DNA of 64,000 nt, from contig OZ026518.1 of assembly GCA_964019695.1 (NCBI GenBank), positions 73,835,912 through 73,899,911 of the forward strand, read 5' to 3'. The notes beneath the pieces are model-generated. The model saw nothing but the letters and a program-made list of their open reading frames with translations. It was not told where the DNA came from and made no database searches. This DNA is from Loripinus fragilis (taxonomy: Eukaryota; Mollusca; Bivalvia; Lucinida; Lucinidae). Shown here in pieces: positions 22,441-33,922 of this stretch. The position numbers were made by a program, and so were the translations under genes. How positions within the stretch are numbered: position 1 is the first letter of the stretch; each line of letters begins with the position of its first letter.

Positions 22441-23110
22441 CAAAGGGCCCCACATCTTGCCATGCCCTGAAAAGGGGATATCCATTTTGGCGACAATCTT
22501 AATCATCGTTCATCGGACAAAACCCACATTCATACATGAATAATAGTTTGATGAAAGTATTTGGAAGAAATCGAATGATAAATTACTACGTTAGAGTGTC
22601 CAGAAGTGCAAACTGACAGATGGTGGCCAGCTTGATTATCCGACAAAGCCCATATTCGAACTTGGGCGTGGGTTTGATAAAAGTAATCCATATATGAAAT
22701 TTGGAAGCGATCTGGTAATAAATGACTAAAGCAGAGTGTCCACAAGTGAAAACCGATAGGCGGCGGCCATTTTGTCAGCCATCTTGGTTATCGTTCGTCG
22801 GGCAAACCCCCATATCGAAGTTGAAGGAGAGTTTGATGGGAAGCAATCCATATATGAAATTTGGAAGAAATCCGATTAAAAAAGAGTGACCATGATATTA
22901 TACAGTTGATTGGTGACAGACATTTTGTCGGCCATCTTGGTTATCATTCGTCAGACTAAACCCGTATTCGAACTTGGAGGAGAGTGTGATGGAAGCAACC
23001 AATATATGAAATTTGAAAGAAATCTATTAACAATTGACTAAGTTCGAGTGACCACGATAGACAGACGGATGGACAGACAGACGGGCAACCTAAATATATA
23101 AGTGTATCGC
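22440..23110. repeat. Degenerate ~150-bp tandem repeats with GACAGACGG tail
   Basis: About four units near 22450, 22620, 22760 and 22910 share 'gccatcttggttatcgttcg', 'cccatattcgaacttgg' and 'agtttgatggaagcaatcca', then 'tatatgaaatttggaagaaa'. The block ends in 'agacagacggatggacagac' and 'gccaagattgttggcggggc'. It is probably one dispersed repeat family with internal reiteration. Noncoding. Confidence 0.7.
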
Positions 23111-23257
23111 CAAGATTGTTGGCGGGGCCCTAACAATTATTATTGTTGGTGGGGCCATAATATATATTATTCGCCAAATTGTTTTTTAACCAATCAAGAT
23201 GTGCATGTGAATAATCAATGGCATTTTATAAGGGGGGTCTGGGGGCAGCCCACCGGA

Positions 23258-23480
23258 AGCCAAAGATTTTTCTTTAAAAAAATCAAACAAAATGGAGGCT
23301 TTTCCTTTAAGGTGAGATTTTTAAAATTTATTTTTAACTTTTTGGCAGGGCTCCCTAAATCCCCAAAACTATAAGCATGCTCCCCAGATACCCTAAAATA
23401 ATTACCAGTGCTCCCCAGCTCCCTGAAAAGTTATTTTTCCCAGATCTCCAAAACCACTTGGGCCCCAGAGTAACTAAAGG
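23258..23480. repeat. Dispersed repeat, copy 2 of 2
   Basis: Direct match to 21313-21520: 'aagccaaagatttttctt', 'aaaaatcaaacaaaatggag', 'gcagggctccctaaatccc' and 'agtgctccccagctccctga'. No coding content. Confidence 0.75.
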
Positions 23481-25235
23481 TTTATACTCAAATTCTCATA
23501 TCCGATCCTTTTTCGAATTACTGGATTTTTTTCTAAATACTCAGTATTTACAGTTAATTAGTTACTGGTTTATTGTTCCTAATACGATTTACTGGTTGTT
23601 GATTCCACGTAACTGGCCCCGGGTAACTGATTCGAAACTCCAACTGCATCCTCTCTTCTTTATTACATGTTTCCCTGATCACCATGGATGTATATTGTTG
23701 GTTTTACAAACACCAAAGTCTGCTCAGACTGGTCGAAAGCATGAAAAAAAGATACGTGGACCCAAAGAAAAAACAGCTGTTGCACCAGCTATGTTTTCTT
23801 TGCGTATGCATTATCTTTTTGTTGTTGTTGTTGATGTTTAAAGAATATTTTAATAAAACATTTGTGTTGGTGCTGAATAAATTATATTTTATTTTGTTAT
23901 TGAAAATTTATAAAGGGGTAGCTATTTTCAAATGCCTACAAAAGATATTCTATAAACGATAGGCAGCTAATCATTGCATTTTTGGATAGTTCAGTAAATT
24001 GCCTTTGTGGCAGTATAAAAGATTAGACCTAATAAACAGTTATAAACATTTCAGAAGAAACGCCAGGCATAATAATTTACCAAAAATAGGGTAGCTATGC
24101 AAAATGTCACGTAAGTAACATAGTGGATAGAATCGTTTTGGTTTAAATAATAATCAGGTTGTATTGCTTTTTGAATGGGCTTTATACTAATGCTAACATT
24201 AAAATTATTTGAATGCCTTTAATAACAATTTTGACTTTTAGACATTCTATGCCATTTGAACGATTTTTGATGGGTAACATACACAACACTATGTATAGGC
24301 TTACGTGGCACTTGTCAGAGGACTTACATGTTTCAAAAACCTTGTAAGACATTGGGTTATATGGAAATCATGGCCTCTGAAATTCCCCCTGGAGGGAGCA
24401 TGACCTATAAGCTGCTGTCTTTCAACTTTCCGTTCATCAATGTCGTGACTGTGAGACAAATTTATAGGAATAACTGTACTCATTGCACTGTCTGTTCTAA
24501 GTCTTGCTTTGCAAGATCTGTTGGTAAACCACCAAGAAATATCACTTGACTTTAACACATTGGCAATACGAAAGACATAGCTTTTATAAATGTGACTCGT
24601 CACGGGAAAGGGGACGAGTTGGGTGTCATATAGTGAAATTCACTTTTTCGTTTTTTGAATAGAGAATTTTATGAGGCATCAAAACATATTATATTGGTGG
24701 GCCCTTGATCATTTCGGGTCTCTTAATGTCCACAGAAGATGGACACCATCTTTAAGCATAACACACTTTCGATTGACGTTATTGTAGAATCTAAAAAATA
24801 ACACCATAGTATTGCGGCCCCCTTGATCGATGTGGAAAGTGTTTCTAGAATTGTGATTTGGCTTAAAGCAATCACACCATTTCGGAGAATAGGATGGATA
24901 CTGAAGAGGCCCTCTCGACGCGAGAAAACCTGTCTTCTGGGTTTACAAACAACAAAGACGAAGACCAGCCTGTACATCCGTGCAGTCTGATCAGCGTCTT
25001 TGCCATTCGCTTATTGGAAAGTATATCTAAACCTGCTACAAGCGAAATTTCCTTTTTCTAGCTAGTCTCTGCAGCTAAGCAGGCTTGTTTGAGCATGACC
25101 TGGTCGAAATCCTCAAAGACAGGTTCTCATGACGAGGCCCATATGGTTTAAAATGTATAAGCATTGTGGTTTGTAGGAATTGTATTGTAGAACAGGCCCC
25201 GAGGTTATTTCATACTCAACTGAGTACGAAATTTC
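23481..25235. other. Intergenic, no gene recognised
   Basis: Several open frames of 70-155 codons exist on both strands (for example 23377-23841 plus, 24301-24603 minus). They are low-complexity or lack motifs, and none has convincing splice context. I cannot support a gene here. Confidence 0.4.
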
Positions 25236-25395
25236 AACTGCTCATAAAAATTAAAATACCGACAAATGAAGAAGTTTCTTGCTTTAAGTCTCTCAAATGT
25301 TTTATTTATCATGCTACTAAATGTTAAAATGCCAACAAATGTTGAAATTTTAACATTTATGAGCAGGATAAATTTCGTGCTCAGCTGAGTTGAGC
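25236..25395. repeat. Small inverted-repeat family member
   Basis: The outer 'ctgctcataaaaatt' is mirrored by 'aacatttatgagcagg', and the centre has AATGTTAAAATGCCAAC followed by a near-inverse. Related copies lie at 26940-27090 and 27091-27195. It can fold as a hairpin. Confidence 0.55.
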
Positions 25396-25917
25396 ATGGA
25401 AAAAGTTTTATAACCCTGGGGCCAAGTGTAAGAAATTAGCAAGCACATGAGATTTTGATACTTATCGCATTAGCGCAAAAATCATCCTTTAAACGACCAT
25501 CCTTTAAACGACCATGCTAAGTTTGAAGTCTAAATTTTGGCCTGTGTCTACATATACGTCCATGTTTTGTGTATGCAACGGCGGAGACTTAGCGAGTCTG
25601 TGAATTGGCGCCTTCGTTGCATGTCAATGCGATGTGTACTAAAGTTATGGGTCATATTCTGTCTCAAATATTTTGCTACAATGCGCCAGGTATGCCGCAA
25701 AAAAGCATTGTGTTAATTAGAGCCATGAACAGGTTTACTCAATACCAATATGCTGTTTTCAAATTTTGTTAGCTCACTATAAATGTCCAAATGATTTCTT
25801 TTTCACAAATATTTTTGACGCAATGCGCCACGCTGCAGAGAGCAGTTGCTACGCTACGGTTGACGTCATTACCCAAGTTATCTTAAAGACAGAAGCACGG
25901 TTTTTATACAGAGAAAA

Positions 25918-26360
25918 ATATGCGTTGTTTCTGATGGGAACGCTCTCCGACTAAGGCGATTCCCGACATAAGACTGCTTGATGATCATCTCCAGTAGATC
26001 AAATAGCTCAAGAACAGAATATGGCGCACCATCTCTAGGGCGCTCAGTTCCAAGAACATTTGGAACATGGCTCATAGTGTGAACAACTGGTTCAGCAAGC
26101 ATATACATGGTCGGCGCGGGGTACAGCAGCAACCAGATCCTGAGACGGTAGCACCAGTTCCAGAAAGGACTCCTGACGTACATTTGTATCTACGGAACCA
26201 GTGGCTGATCCTCTAGCAGACCTGGGACCATAACTGTCTCCATGTATCAACCTGGACAAACTTGCACACGCTGTGCTAGCAGGCACTGGTATGTTTGCTC
26301 GTTTCGATGAGCATGAAGAGCTTAACTCTAATTCGAAAGGCAAAATGGAAGACAATAATT
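25918..26360 (+). pseudogene. Unrecognised gene, copy 2, 5' exon (decayed)
   Basis: Paralog of 18579-19012, with homology starting upstream at about 25830 ('agagcagttgct', 'acgtcattacccaagttat', 'tttttatacagagaa'). The start region reads MRCF followed by a stop. Further stops and indels break the helical region. The linker survives as PETVAPVPERTPDV and the last block as LDKLAHAVLAGTGMFARFDE. The upstream region keeps a TGACGTCA palindrome near 25859, a CRE-like octamer that is one base different in copy 1. That may be coincidence. Not functional as it stands. Confidence 0.6.
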
Positions 26361-26939
26361 AATGTGGTAATTATTCTTACTCTTGATAAGAGGCAATCTT
26401 ATATATAAGCTGCGACATGCGAGGCCATCCTTAAAATTATATTTGTTTGCTGTGCTCCTACCCATCAATTTCAGTTTGAGTAGGTAGGTAGGTCTTTTTT
26501 TTTTTTTTTTTTTTTTTTAGAAATTCAGCATAATTTTATGAACTCTTCTTACTATCACTTTAGGAGGTCTACAAATGCTGTATATAATGTAAAAATGCAT
26601 ATAATAACAGTCTCTGTAACCTTTCATAAATCAAAATAAAGCTTTTAATGATTTTAAAGAAGGGTTTGTTAACAGAATTAGAGAAAAAATTAAAAAAAAT
26701 AAAAACCTCGGATAGGAAATATATTTTTGGGGTGGGCCTGGTTTGGGTGGGTAGGTAGGAGCACTGCAAACCAACATTTTTTAAGGTTGGCCTGATTTCC
26801 AACAATGTGGCATTTTGACAAGTGTAGACTCCGACGAGCATGTGCAGCACCCTTTTAAGCGTAGAAACTCCAAATGCTGTTCAGTCAGTAGCTTAACAGT
26901 CAAAGAATAAGAATATTTAACCGACTAGCTAAGGCACTA
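26361..26939. other. Presumed intron; poly-T tract
   Basis: Contains a run of 20 or more T at about 26497-26518 and A-rich sequence. The short minus-strand open frame here has no motif. Confidence 0.4.
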
Positions 26940-27195
26940 ATTTCAAATGCTCATAAAATTCAAAAGCTTGATAAAATCTTGCTTGAAGGCTTTCAGAGGT
27001 TGTATTTATCTTGCTAATAAATGTTTTAAAAATGCCAATGATTGTAGGCATTTAAACATTTATGAGCAGGATAAATAATATGTATCATTATTATTATCAT
27101 AATGTCTTGCTAGAGAACATTCAGAGGCTCTATTGATGTTGCTAAAATTGCCAGCCAATGTTGGCATTTTAACATTATGTGCAGGATTTATTATT
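26940..27195. repeat. Two small inverted-repeat family members
   Basis: Two copies related to 25236-25395 ('tgctcataaaattcaaaag' ... 'aacatttatgagcaggataa'; then 'tgttggcattttaacatta'). The second is shortened. They lie within the presumed intron of gene copy 2. Confidence 0.5.
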
Positions 27196-27654
27196 ATTAT
27201 TATTGCTCGATCCTTATTAAATCATGTAGATTGACTTTCAGGGAGTCTTTCTTTCTCTATCCTGCAGCATATGATAGAAGAACGTTAATATGGTTTAGTA
27301 AGGATAAAAGTATTATAGTGTTAAAATAAGGAAGAAGTAAAAAGGGTTTTTTTAAAAAAAAGAAACTGACAAAAACAATTCAACAACGGGGAAAGTCAGT
27401 TTTTTGACAAACTGAACTAAACAAATACTCTGGTGTGAACGCCAGCAAGATGTTTCTGGGTAAACCCTCACAGAAACTTTTTGTTCTTTTCTAAAATCAT
27501 ATGAACAAGGATAGACCTGCCCCTTGCTTAAATTTCAAAATACTATTTTTAAAATAATACGGGGCTTTAGCATCAATTAAGATGTAGTAACGTTGCTGGA
27601 CCGATGTATTATTATTTTATTTTTATTATCATCACCTCCAATTACATTCTTGTT

Positions 27655-28118
27655 ACTTTCTTTTGGATTGTGGCGATTTTGCACAAGTAAGAAATAATTG
27701 TTTCCATGTTGATAACATGAAACAGTTATTTCAAGATATACATATTGATAGTATTATGACTTTTTTAAGACAAATAAATCTTTTTAACAAAATCTAATAA
27801 GTATTTTTAAAATCATGTTTTGTTTTACATTTGTATCAGACCATAATACAGACTAGTTAAAGTTATACTTTGTTCAGTCAGAGAACATGTACAGTTATCT
27901 GAATAGCTCTTTGAAACTGTCAGATATTGTACGTGGTCTCTTCTGTCAACAACTATATTATAACTTATTTTCATTATACAAACTCATCATCATCATTTCT
28001 TTTATTTTATCATACAAATTTTTACTATTTCCATTCACATCATATTTAGTTTAATACCGCTTGACGCTAATAACCCACAAGGGTTGATGCGTCGTTAAGC
28101 ACCAAACAAACAAACAAA
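27655..28118 (+). mobile_element. LINE 3' fragment with 11-bp TSD
   Basis: It matches the last ~45 codons of LINE ORF2 ('gcgattttgcacaagtaaga'), the 3' UTR, the 3' stem-loop (28063-28093) and a CAAA tail. It is flanked by perfect ACATTCTTGTT (27644-27654 and 28119-28129). The paralogous region at about 20200 has the single uninterrupted ACATTCTTGTTCCCC, an empty site. It is therefore a severely 5'-truncated insertion made after the gene duplicated. It sits just upstream of the internal exon of copy 2. Confidence 0.93.
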
Positions 28119-28143
28119 ACATTCTTGTTCCCCTTTCCTCCAG

Positions 28144-28389
28144 AATATTGACGAAATCCTGAAATCTGATGATGACGAGCGTCCGTGCGACCAGCCGTCA
28201 AGAAAGACAAAGAAAGTCAGATTCAAGATGAATTGGACCAGCTGGACAACACCTTGATAGAGGCCCTCAAGCTGAACATGCGCATAAAGCATAACAATAG
28301 ACAGCTGAGAAAACGCAAGCTGTACAGACCTAAGACAATCCTGGTTTGATCTACAGCTCCAGGAGCAGAAAGTTTATCCCCACGTGCTA
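28144..28389 (+). pseudogene. Unrecognised gene, copy 2, internal exon
   Basis: Clean acceptor (cctttcctccag) and donor (CTA|gtaagt). The start reads NIDEILKSDDDERPCDQPSR, followed by KTKKVRFK. A 7-nt deletion relative to copy 1 shifts the frame near 28230. Later ALKLNMRIKHN and RKRKLYRPKTILV appear, then a TGA in place of the CGA of copy 1. So the splice sites survive but the coding content is broken. The paralog is 20222-20469. Confidence 0.6.
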
Positions 28390-28507
28390 GTAAGTGGTTT
28401 GTGTTCATATATTTATTATGATTCACTCTACGTATGTACTTGTAACAAATTGTGTCAGTGCGGTCCTCATTCATGTAATTGTGAGATAACATCAAAAGTT
28501 GTGGCAG

Positions 28508-28880
28508 ATCAGCTCTATAGACCGAAGTCAATCCTGGCTCGATCAACAGCTCCAGGGGCAGAAAGTTTATCCCCACGTGCTAGTATGATTGTTTGTGTTC
28601 ATATATTTATAATGATTCCCTCTACTTATGTTCTGGTAACAAACTGTGTCACTGCGCTCCTCTTAAGTGTGAGTAACCATCAAAAGTGGTGGCAGATCGG
28701 CTATAGACCTTGGTCAATCCTGGTTCGATCTACAGCCTCCGGGGCAGAAAGTTTAACCCCACATGCTAACAAGTGGTTTGTGTTCATATACTAATAATGA
28801 TTCCCTCTACTTATGTTCTGGTAACAAACTGTGTCACTGCGCTCCTCCTAAGTGTTAGTTTACATTAAAAAATTGTAGCA
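28508..28880 (+). pseudogene. 75-nt exon units, copy 2 (decayed)
   Basis: The unit at 28508-28582 is 75 nt and keeps acceptor and GTATGA donor. The unit at 28696-28768 is 73 nt, and its donor GTAAGT has become ACAAGT. A third unit near 28880 retains only 'gatcagctgcc'. They correspond to the five-unit array of copy 1 at 20577-21269, which shows the unit existed before the duplication and decayed here. Confidence 0.6.
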
Positions 28881-29162
28881 GATCAGCTGCCACCTCTTTT
28901 GATGTTAACTCACAATTACGTTCCTAACATTAACAACCTTAGAACAACATTTCTCTGGTGGTAAATGTTAAACATTTGTATCTATCACTGCTGTAGTTAT
29001 TCTCTAGATCAATACAATCAAACGGAATAAACATTTTGAAGTAGTTGAAGGGCTGCCATCCAAATTGGTGTAAAGTTACACTTATCTATTTTATTACAGT
29101 TTACCTATGGAACACTAGTTTCAATTAACATATTTCCCAAAATGGGATCGGTTTATTTACAG

Positions 29163-29275
29163 ATTCCGGCGGAGACATCAGGGTTCAAACCCCAGTTATT
29201 CCACAGAACCCACAACCTTCTCAAGACTGGCCAGACTCTGACTCAGCTTGAGAAGGCCATTGACGTCATCTTCAG
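29163..29275 (+). CDS. Candidate penultimate exon, open in two frames
   Basis: Acceptor 'ttatttacag' and donor CAG|gtaaat bound 113 nt. In phase 1, the phase of the 75-nt units, it reads NSGGDIRVQTPVIPQNPQPS, then QDWPDSDSA and a stop. In phase 0 it reads IPAETSGFKPQLFHRTHNLL, then KTGQTLTQLEKAIDVIF, and stays open to the donor. The second reading joins to 30028 in phase and ends at a stop. Which frame is used is not decidable here. Assignment to the unrecognised gene rests on proximity and strand. Confidence 0.45.
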
Positions 29276-30027
29276 GTAAATGCTTGTATTATAAGCCATT
29301 GCCCGACTCAGATTAATAGGCCAGCACATAATTTTGGTACTTAACGCATATGCTTCCGTCATCAGTGTGAAAATATTCTGGCTTGGCACTGTACACTTCA
29401 AGAATTTCTTGACTTGACTCGACTCTTTGCTGACGATCTTACACGTTCAGGTTTATGATTACCCACCTAGCAGGTACTTATGACATGGGTTATAGTGAAA
29501 ACACTTTTATCTGGATTCTCAAACAATGCCGGCAACTTTGATTTGGCGATCGTTCAGCGATAGTCTCTCAACACAGTCTCCTGGCTGACAACCTGGTTTT
29601 GGGTCATCTTCTAAGGAGTCTTGCCCATGTTTGAATTCTGCTGACTGTGTCACTGTATAATACTTTGGGCTACTATCACCATACACATCAGCCATGCGCC
29701 GATGGATTTCTTTGACATTTAGATCCAGGTCCCTCCTTATTTAGTGAGGAACTTTATGACTGTTCTTATAGATTTTCAAACAAACTGTAACAGGTAAAAT
29801 GTATATGTTGGCTGAACGGTTGTTATCATTTACCTGGCATAGATTTACACTGCACAAAAATAAAGAAAAAGGAGAAATCTTAAATTGTATGGAACAACAT
29901 CAAGCTCTACTAACTTATTGAATCCCCCTCGTACATGTGTAATTGTATTCAACTTCATATTTCCGCCTTATGATGAAATGTGTGCCTCGGAAAACATTTA
30001 TCAGACTGAATCATTTTTATCTTTCAG

Positions 30028-30055
30028 AAACATGGGTGACAGGCCACACGTCTAA
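30028..30055 (+). CDS. Candidate last exon
   Basis: The acceptor 'ttatctttcag' is followed by 28 nt that complete an Arg codon with the previous exon and give NMGDRPHV and a TAA stop. The phase fits the phase-0 reading of 29163-29275. It is very short, so chance is not excluded. No clear AATAAA was seen just downstream. Confidence 0.35.
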
Positions 30056-30902
30056 GTCGACTTGGAGAAAATATATGTCGCTTTTTCAATGAAGGTGTTA
30101 CTTTTCCAAGGACAAAACCATCGGTTTCTTATTGCAGTTACATTGCATTCAATTAGTATATGCAATTATGGGTAAATTTAGGTTTTTGTTGTTGCATGTG
30201 TGTTGTTTTTCGGTTGTTGTTAATCACTGTTTTGCTTTTTACATGCATTTCTTACATGTCATGCAGTTTTCTCCCCGTTTATCACACCAAAATAGTAAGT
30301 GAGTAACCATTTTTGGGCACATGACAAAAACGCATCTGTTCGGAATTCTGAAATTGTTTTAGACCTTTCACTTCATGTTGTTTCTATATATCTTATGATG
30401 TATGGCTCAGCAGTGTGTATAATGTAATGGGTGGGTAACTAAAGGGCGCGTCACATCCAAGGGAAACTACTGAAACAAGCAGTTGGTCCCTTTCCAAAAT
30501 GGGGACTGCTCTAAAATGACAGAAATCACTTCCTCGGAATACAGTAGCTCCAAGTTAACCAATATTCCTTGAATGGACACTACACCTGAAGCAACCAGTT
30601 TGAATCGAGGTTGGTTTATATTTTGGATCCTGTTCACTGCACTTTATGAGAGCATGTCTAGGGTGAGACAGAATGTCTTTGTCCAGTTCTGCACGGCACA
30701 AATTTCAGCTCGTCTTCTCTCATGGAACTGCATAGTATCTGGAGTGGCTGTACGCCAGGAGACTAGGCGTTCTGTACGTCTGTGGCTGGTGAAGTTTTAA
30801 ATTCTGGGGCTAGACTGGGCTGAGTTCTTAGAGAGACACCCAGTTCGGATCTGGCATTTAGGACTATATCATTCACGCTTTTACAAATGGACGTGGACTC
30901 TG
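30056..30902. other. No certain gene
   Basis: A minus-strand open stretch at about 30640-30800 reads NFTSHRRTERLVSWRTATPD and continues ~30 residues, rich in Arg and Trp. It has no recognised domain. Nothing else was seen. Confidence 0.3.
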
Positions 30903-30915
30903 GTGGCTTGGTTTT

Positions 30916-31231
30916 GTTTGTTTGTTTTGTTGCTTTACGTCCCAAGTCAACAGCTAAGGTCATGGCGGGACGGTCAGTTTACCTAACACCACTTTTTCCT
31001 TGGCAAGCTTGAAAAAGCGGTTAACCAGTACTTCGTGCACATATTTTCTCTTGTAACTGACAATAACCCTTCTTGTAAGATTCAGCGGAAGGGAAGAGAA
31101 TGACCGCAGAAATTATTTCATGATCAATTTCAACGAAAGTATGGGACCGGGATCAAACTCACCCGGGGAGTCGCAGTCAGACTTGTATCTGTAGCCAGAC
31201 ACGTTTACCCACTGCGCTATGCAGCCCAGTC
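30916..31231 (-). mobile_element. tRNA-derived SINE, complete, with 13-bp TSD
   Basis: The reverse complement matches the 9056-9391 SINE along its length: tRNA-like head with a slightly mutated B box, body, GGGACGTAAAGCAACAAAAC stem and tail. Perfect GTGGCTTGGTTTT flanks at 30903-30915 and 31232-31244 define the ends. The CAAA tail is short, facing the left flank. Confidence 0.9.
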
Positions 31232-31244
31232 GTGGCTTGGTTTT

Positions 31245-32267
31245 AATACTTTTTGTGTCTAATATTTTTCCATCGGTAGTAGGGGTACCGTAATGTGGGT
31301 TAGTGATGGTAGTGGAGGCATGTTCAAATACAGACTGTTCCACCCAAAGCCTGTTTTAGTGAGGCACGGGGGGCATTTTTCAAAAGCAATTCATCTTGTT
31401 AAAATTGCATATGTCTTTAATAATCGTGTTTCTTTAAATACGATTCAAAAAGATATTTCACTGACTTTTTTTAAATAATATTTCTTCTAGATGTTTATTT
31501 TCTTCGTCTTTTACTTTAAATTGTAAAATATCTGTTTAAAAACAACTTTAATCGATATTCATAGGCCCTATATTTCTTCATTCGTATCGTTTTTGCTCAT
31601 TTTAACCTGTCAGTAAAGAATATGGCCATTTTTCTTTCAACACAACCCCCATTCAGACCCTAATTCAGTGGATGGGGATACAGAATGGTGGGTTATTATG
31701 GACACGGTGTAATCATATAAAACCTGGAAGGAAAACAACAACATGGCCATTTTTCTGGTAATTTGTCACTGCCAAGCTTATCAACTGGCATTCGACAATC
31801 ACTTCCTTTAGCAAGAGAAGTTGGCAGAATAAAAGCTTTGGGGATATGAACTTTATTTATCAAAAATGCCAATATAGATTTTACTCATATCGTCAAGAAA
31901 TTTGTTTGTTTAAAACAGTTGCAAAATATATTATTTCACAAAATAAAATATGGTTTCACAATTTGACATAGTCGCTATATACGAGCTGAAACACTCTATT
32001 TCAGACAAATTATTATCTTTATATCTATTTAACACAAAGTTTTGAAATAAATTATCCTATGACGTGTCATTTAGGGTATAAATGAATATATAAAATGTCT
32101 TCATATTTGTAATATACCTTACATATTGCCAAACGAACAACAAAATGATATTTCACAACAAAAATAATGTCTTATATCCATTTCAGTCTTTTTTAATCAA
32201 AACCAAGCTCATATATGCCGTTCAAATGCATACAGAAAGTTTTGTATAGATGACTTTAAAATAAAAT
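31245..32267. other. No gene recognised
   Basis: AT-rich; short open frames without motifs. Confidence 0.4.
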
Positions 32268-32278
32268 AGTAATTTGCT

Positions 32279-32363
32279 ACTGGTTAAACCCAGGAAGAAC
32301 CGTCCCGCATAACTGAAAGATTGTTGAGTGGACGTAAAGAATCAAATCAAACAAAAAAACAAA
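32279..32363 (+). mobile_element. 5'-truncated SINE (85 bp) with 11-bp TSD
   Basis: It matches the 3' end of the 22183-22381 SINE ('ctggttaaacccaggaagaa', GTCCC stem arm, 'gacgtaaagaatcaaatcaa'). Flanked by AGTAATTTGCT at 32268-32278 and 32364-32374. A 5'-truncated SINE copy with a TSD indicates LINE-machinery target-primed integration. Confidence 0.88.
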
Positions 32364-32374
32364 AGTAATTTGCT

Positions 32375-33291
32375 TACACAACCTTTCCTTCAGGTTTGCA
32401 ACATTCAGCAGCTTATATTATATATATATATATTTATATTTTTCGACATAAATATCAAGCTGTTTGCACTTTTTAAATGACCATAACGTAACATGTATTT
32501 GAATCTAAATGTTTTGAAATGTTTTTCTAATTAAACTATTTCAGAAGTTTTCAATTATTTTATAGGGTGTTGGTGAAAATATAACGTAAATTTCAACATA
32601 ATGGGTCTATTTTACTTTGCCGAAGATCATTATCTACTGGAAATGAAATGTTTTTGCATGTAACATGACTGTTTTTGGCAATTTTTAAGATTATCTAAAT
32701 AGCCTTGATAAGATATTTTTCAAAGATTAACATGGTGTAACAGGAAAATGTATCAAGCTACACAGTCCTAACAAATTTAAAATGTTCCTTAATACACTTT
32801 AAAAAACATGGTCTACATAATTCCTTCAGGGAGGGAACTTAACCCTTCGTTTCTTATGGCCTTTGTTTTTCATTCTTCCTTTATTGATATACAATATACC
32901 ATATCTAATTTAATCCACCATATGGTTCAGTTCTGTTGACATTCCTCGATTTAGCTATTGCAATGCTTATTATTAATTCATTAGATGCTGTATATTATTT
33001 ATGCCTCATATTTTTTGGGGTCATGTTTCATTAGATTTTTATTCTTACAGTCAACTATTTTCATTTATGTAGGGAATGCCTTTCTAGGTTGACTCAATAC
33101 TAAGCAATCATCAATGTGTGGTGCTCAAAGACACAATCAGTGACGCGGGTGATGCTAGAACACTCTAGCCTGCCAGTCATTCTTTCTACCAATGAGGTAC
33201 TGCACTCTGTCCCTAGTAATTTCTGAATTTAATTTTATTATGTATGATTCCAATTACATAATTTATCATATCCTTCATTCCCTCTTTGTAG
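32375..33291. other. No gene recognised; presumed intron near the end
   Basis: Contains a short (TA)n run near 32422. The last ~30 bp form a pyrimidine-rich tract ending in the acceptor of the RecQ-like exon. Confidence 0.4.
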
Positions 33292-33832
33292 AAGTTTCAA
33301 TATGATTAGCAACATTATAAAGGACTTCATGGCATACCTTGGTTCTTCTGCATACTCGAAAGGAATAACTACAAAAGAAAACAGACTTCTAGATGCCTAT
33401 CACGCAGGGCAGTATGCAGAAGATCAGGAGAGGATCCTTAAAGCTTTTATAAATCTTGAAAGCGCATTGAGACTTTTGATATGTACAGTTGCTTTTGGCA
33501 TGGAAATTGATATACCAGATATAAGATACATATTTCATTTGGGCTGCAGCAATATTTTCTAGGAATACTGGCAGGAAGTAGGTAGAGCTGGAAGGGGTGG
33601 AAAGCAAGCTTATGCACTTTGCATAGCCCTTCAAGCGAATATTCATACCAGTTCATCAGTGAAAGAATTGTTGAAAAGTTTCAGAAATGACAAAGGTAGC
33701 TTTATCAGATGGTTACTTTTAAAGGAACTTTCGATAAAAGAAATGATTATCGATTCCCATACCATGTCCGAGGAAGCAAATATATATCATAGACCCTGTT
33801 ATTTTTTCAAAACTCTTTGCCAGAACTTATGA
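33292..33832 (+). pseudogene. RecQ-family DNA helicase fragment with in-frame stop
   Basis: The acceptor 'cattccctctttgtag' precedes an open exon. It encodes parts of helicase domain 2 of the RecQ family (3'-5' DNA unwinding, nuclear): YHAGQYAEDQERILKAF (motif IV/IVa region), LRLLICTVAFGMEIDIPDIR (motif V) and EYWQEVGRAGRGG (motif VI, with the Q..GRAGR signature). A TAG at 33560-33562 lies just before EYWQ, and the frame is otherwise open to TGA at 33830-33832. The usual GMGID of motif V is GMEID here. The last part (CYFFKTLCQNL) sits where RecQ proteins carry a Cys-rich zinc region, but the cysteines are reduced. No upstream ATPase exons were recognised. Probably a pseudogene. Confidence 0.85.
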
Positions 33833-33922
33833 AATGTAAAAAAAAATATTGTTTTTTATCTACTTTCTTGTGATCCAACAAATGATAATGAATGAAAAAA
33901 GATATGTGATCTCTATATCTTA

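Noticed and set aside
23377..23841. 154-codon open frame as a gene
   Set aside because: Begins in a dispersed repeat shared with 21313-21520, has low-complexity content, no domain and no splice context.
25855..25870. CRE (TGACGTCA) as a demonstrated promoter element
   Set aside because: Eight bases can occur by chance, the paralog differs at one base, and the gene copy is broken.
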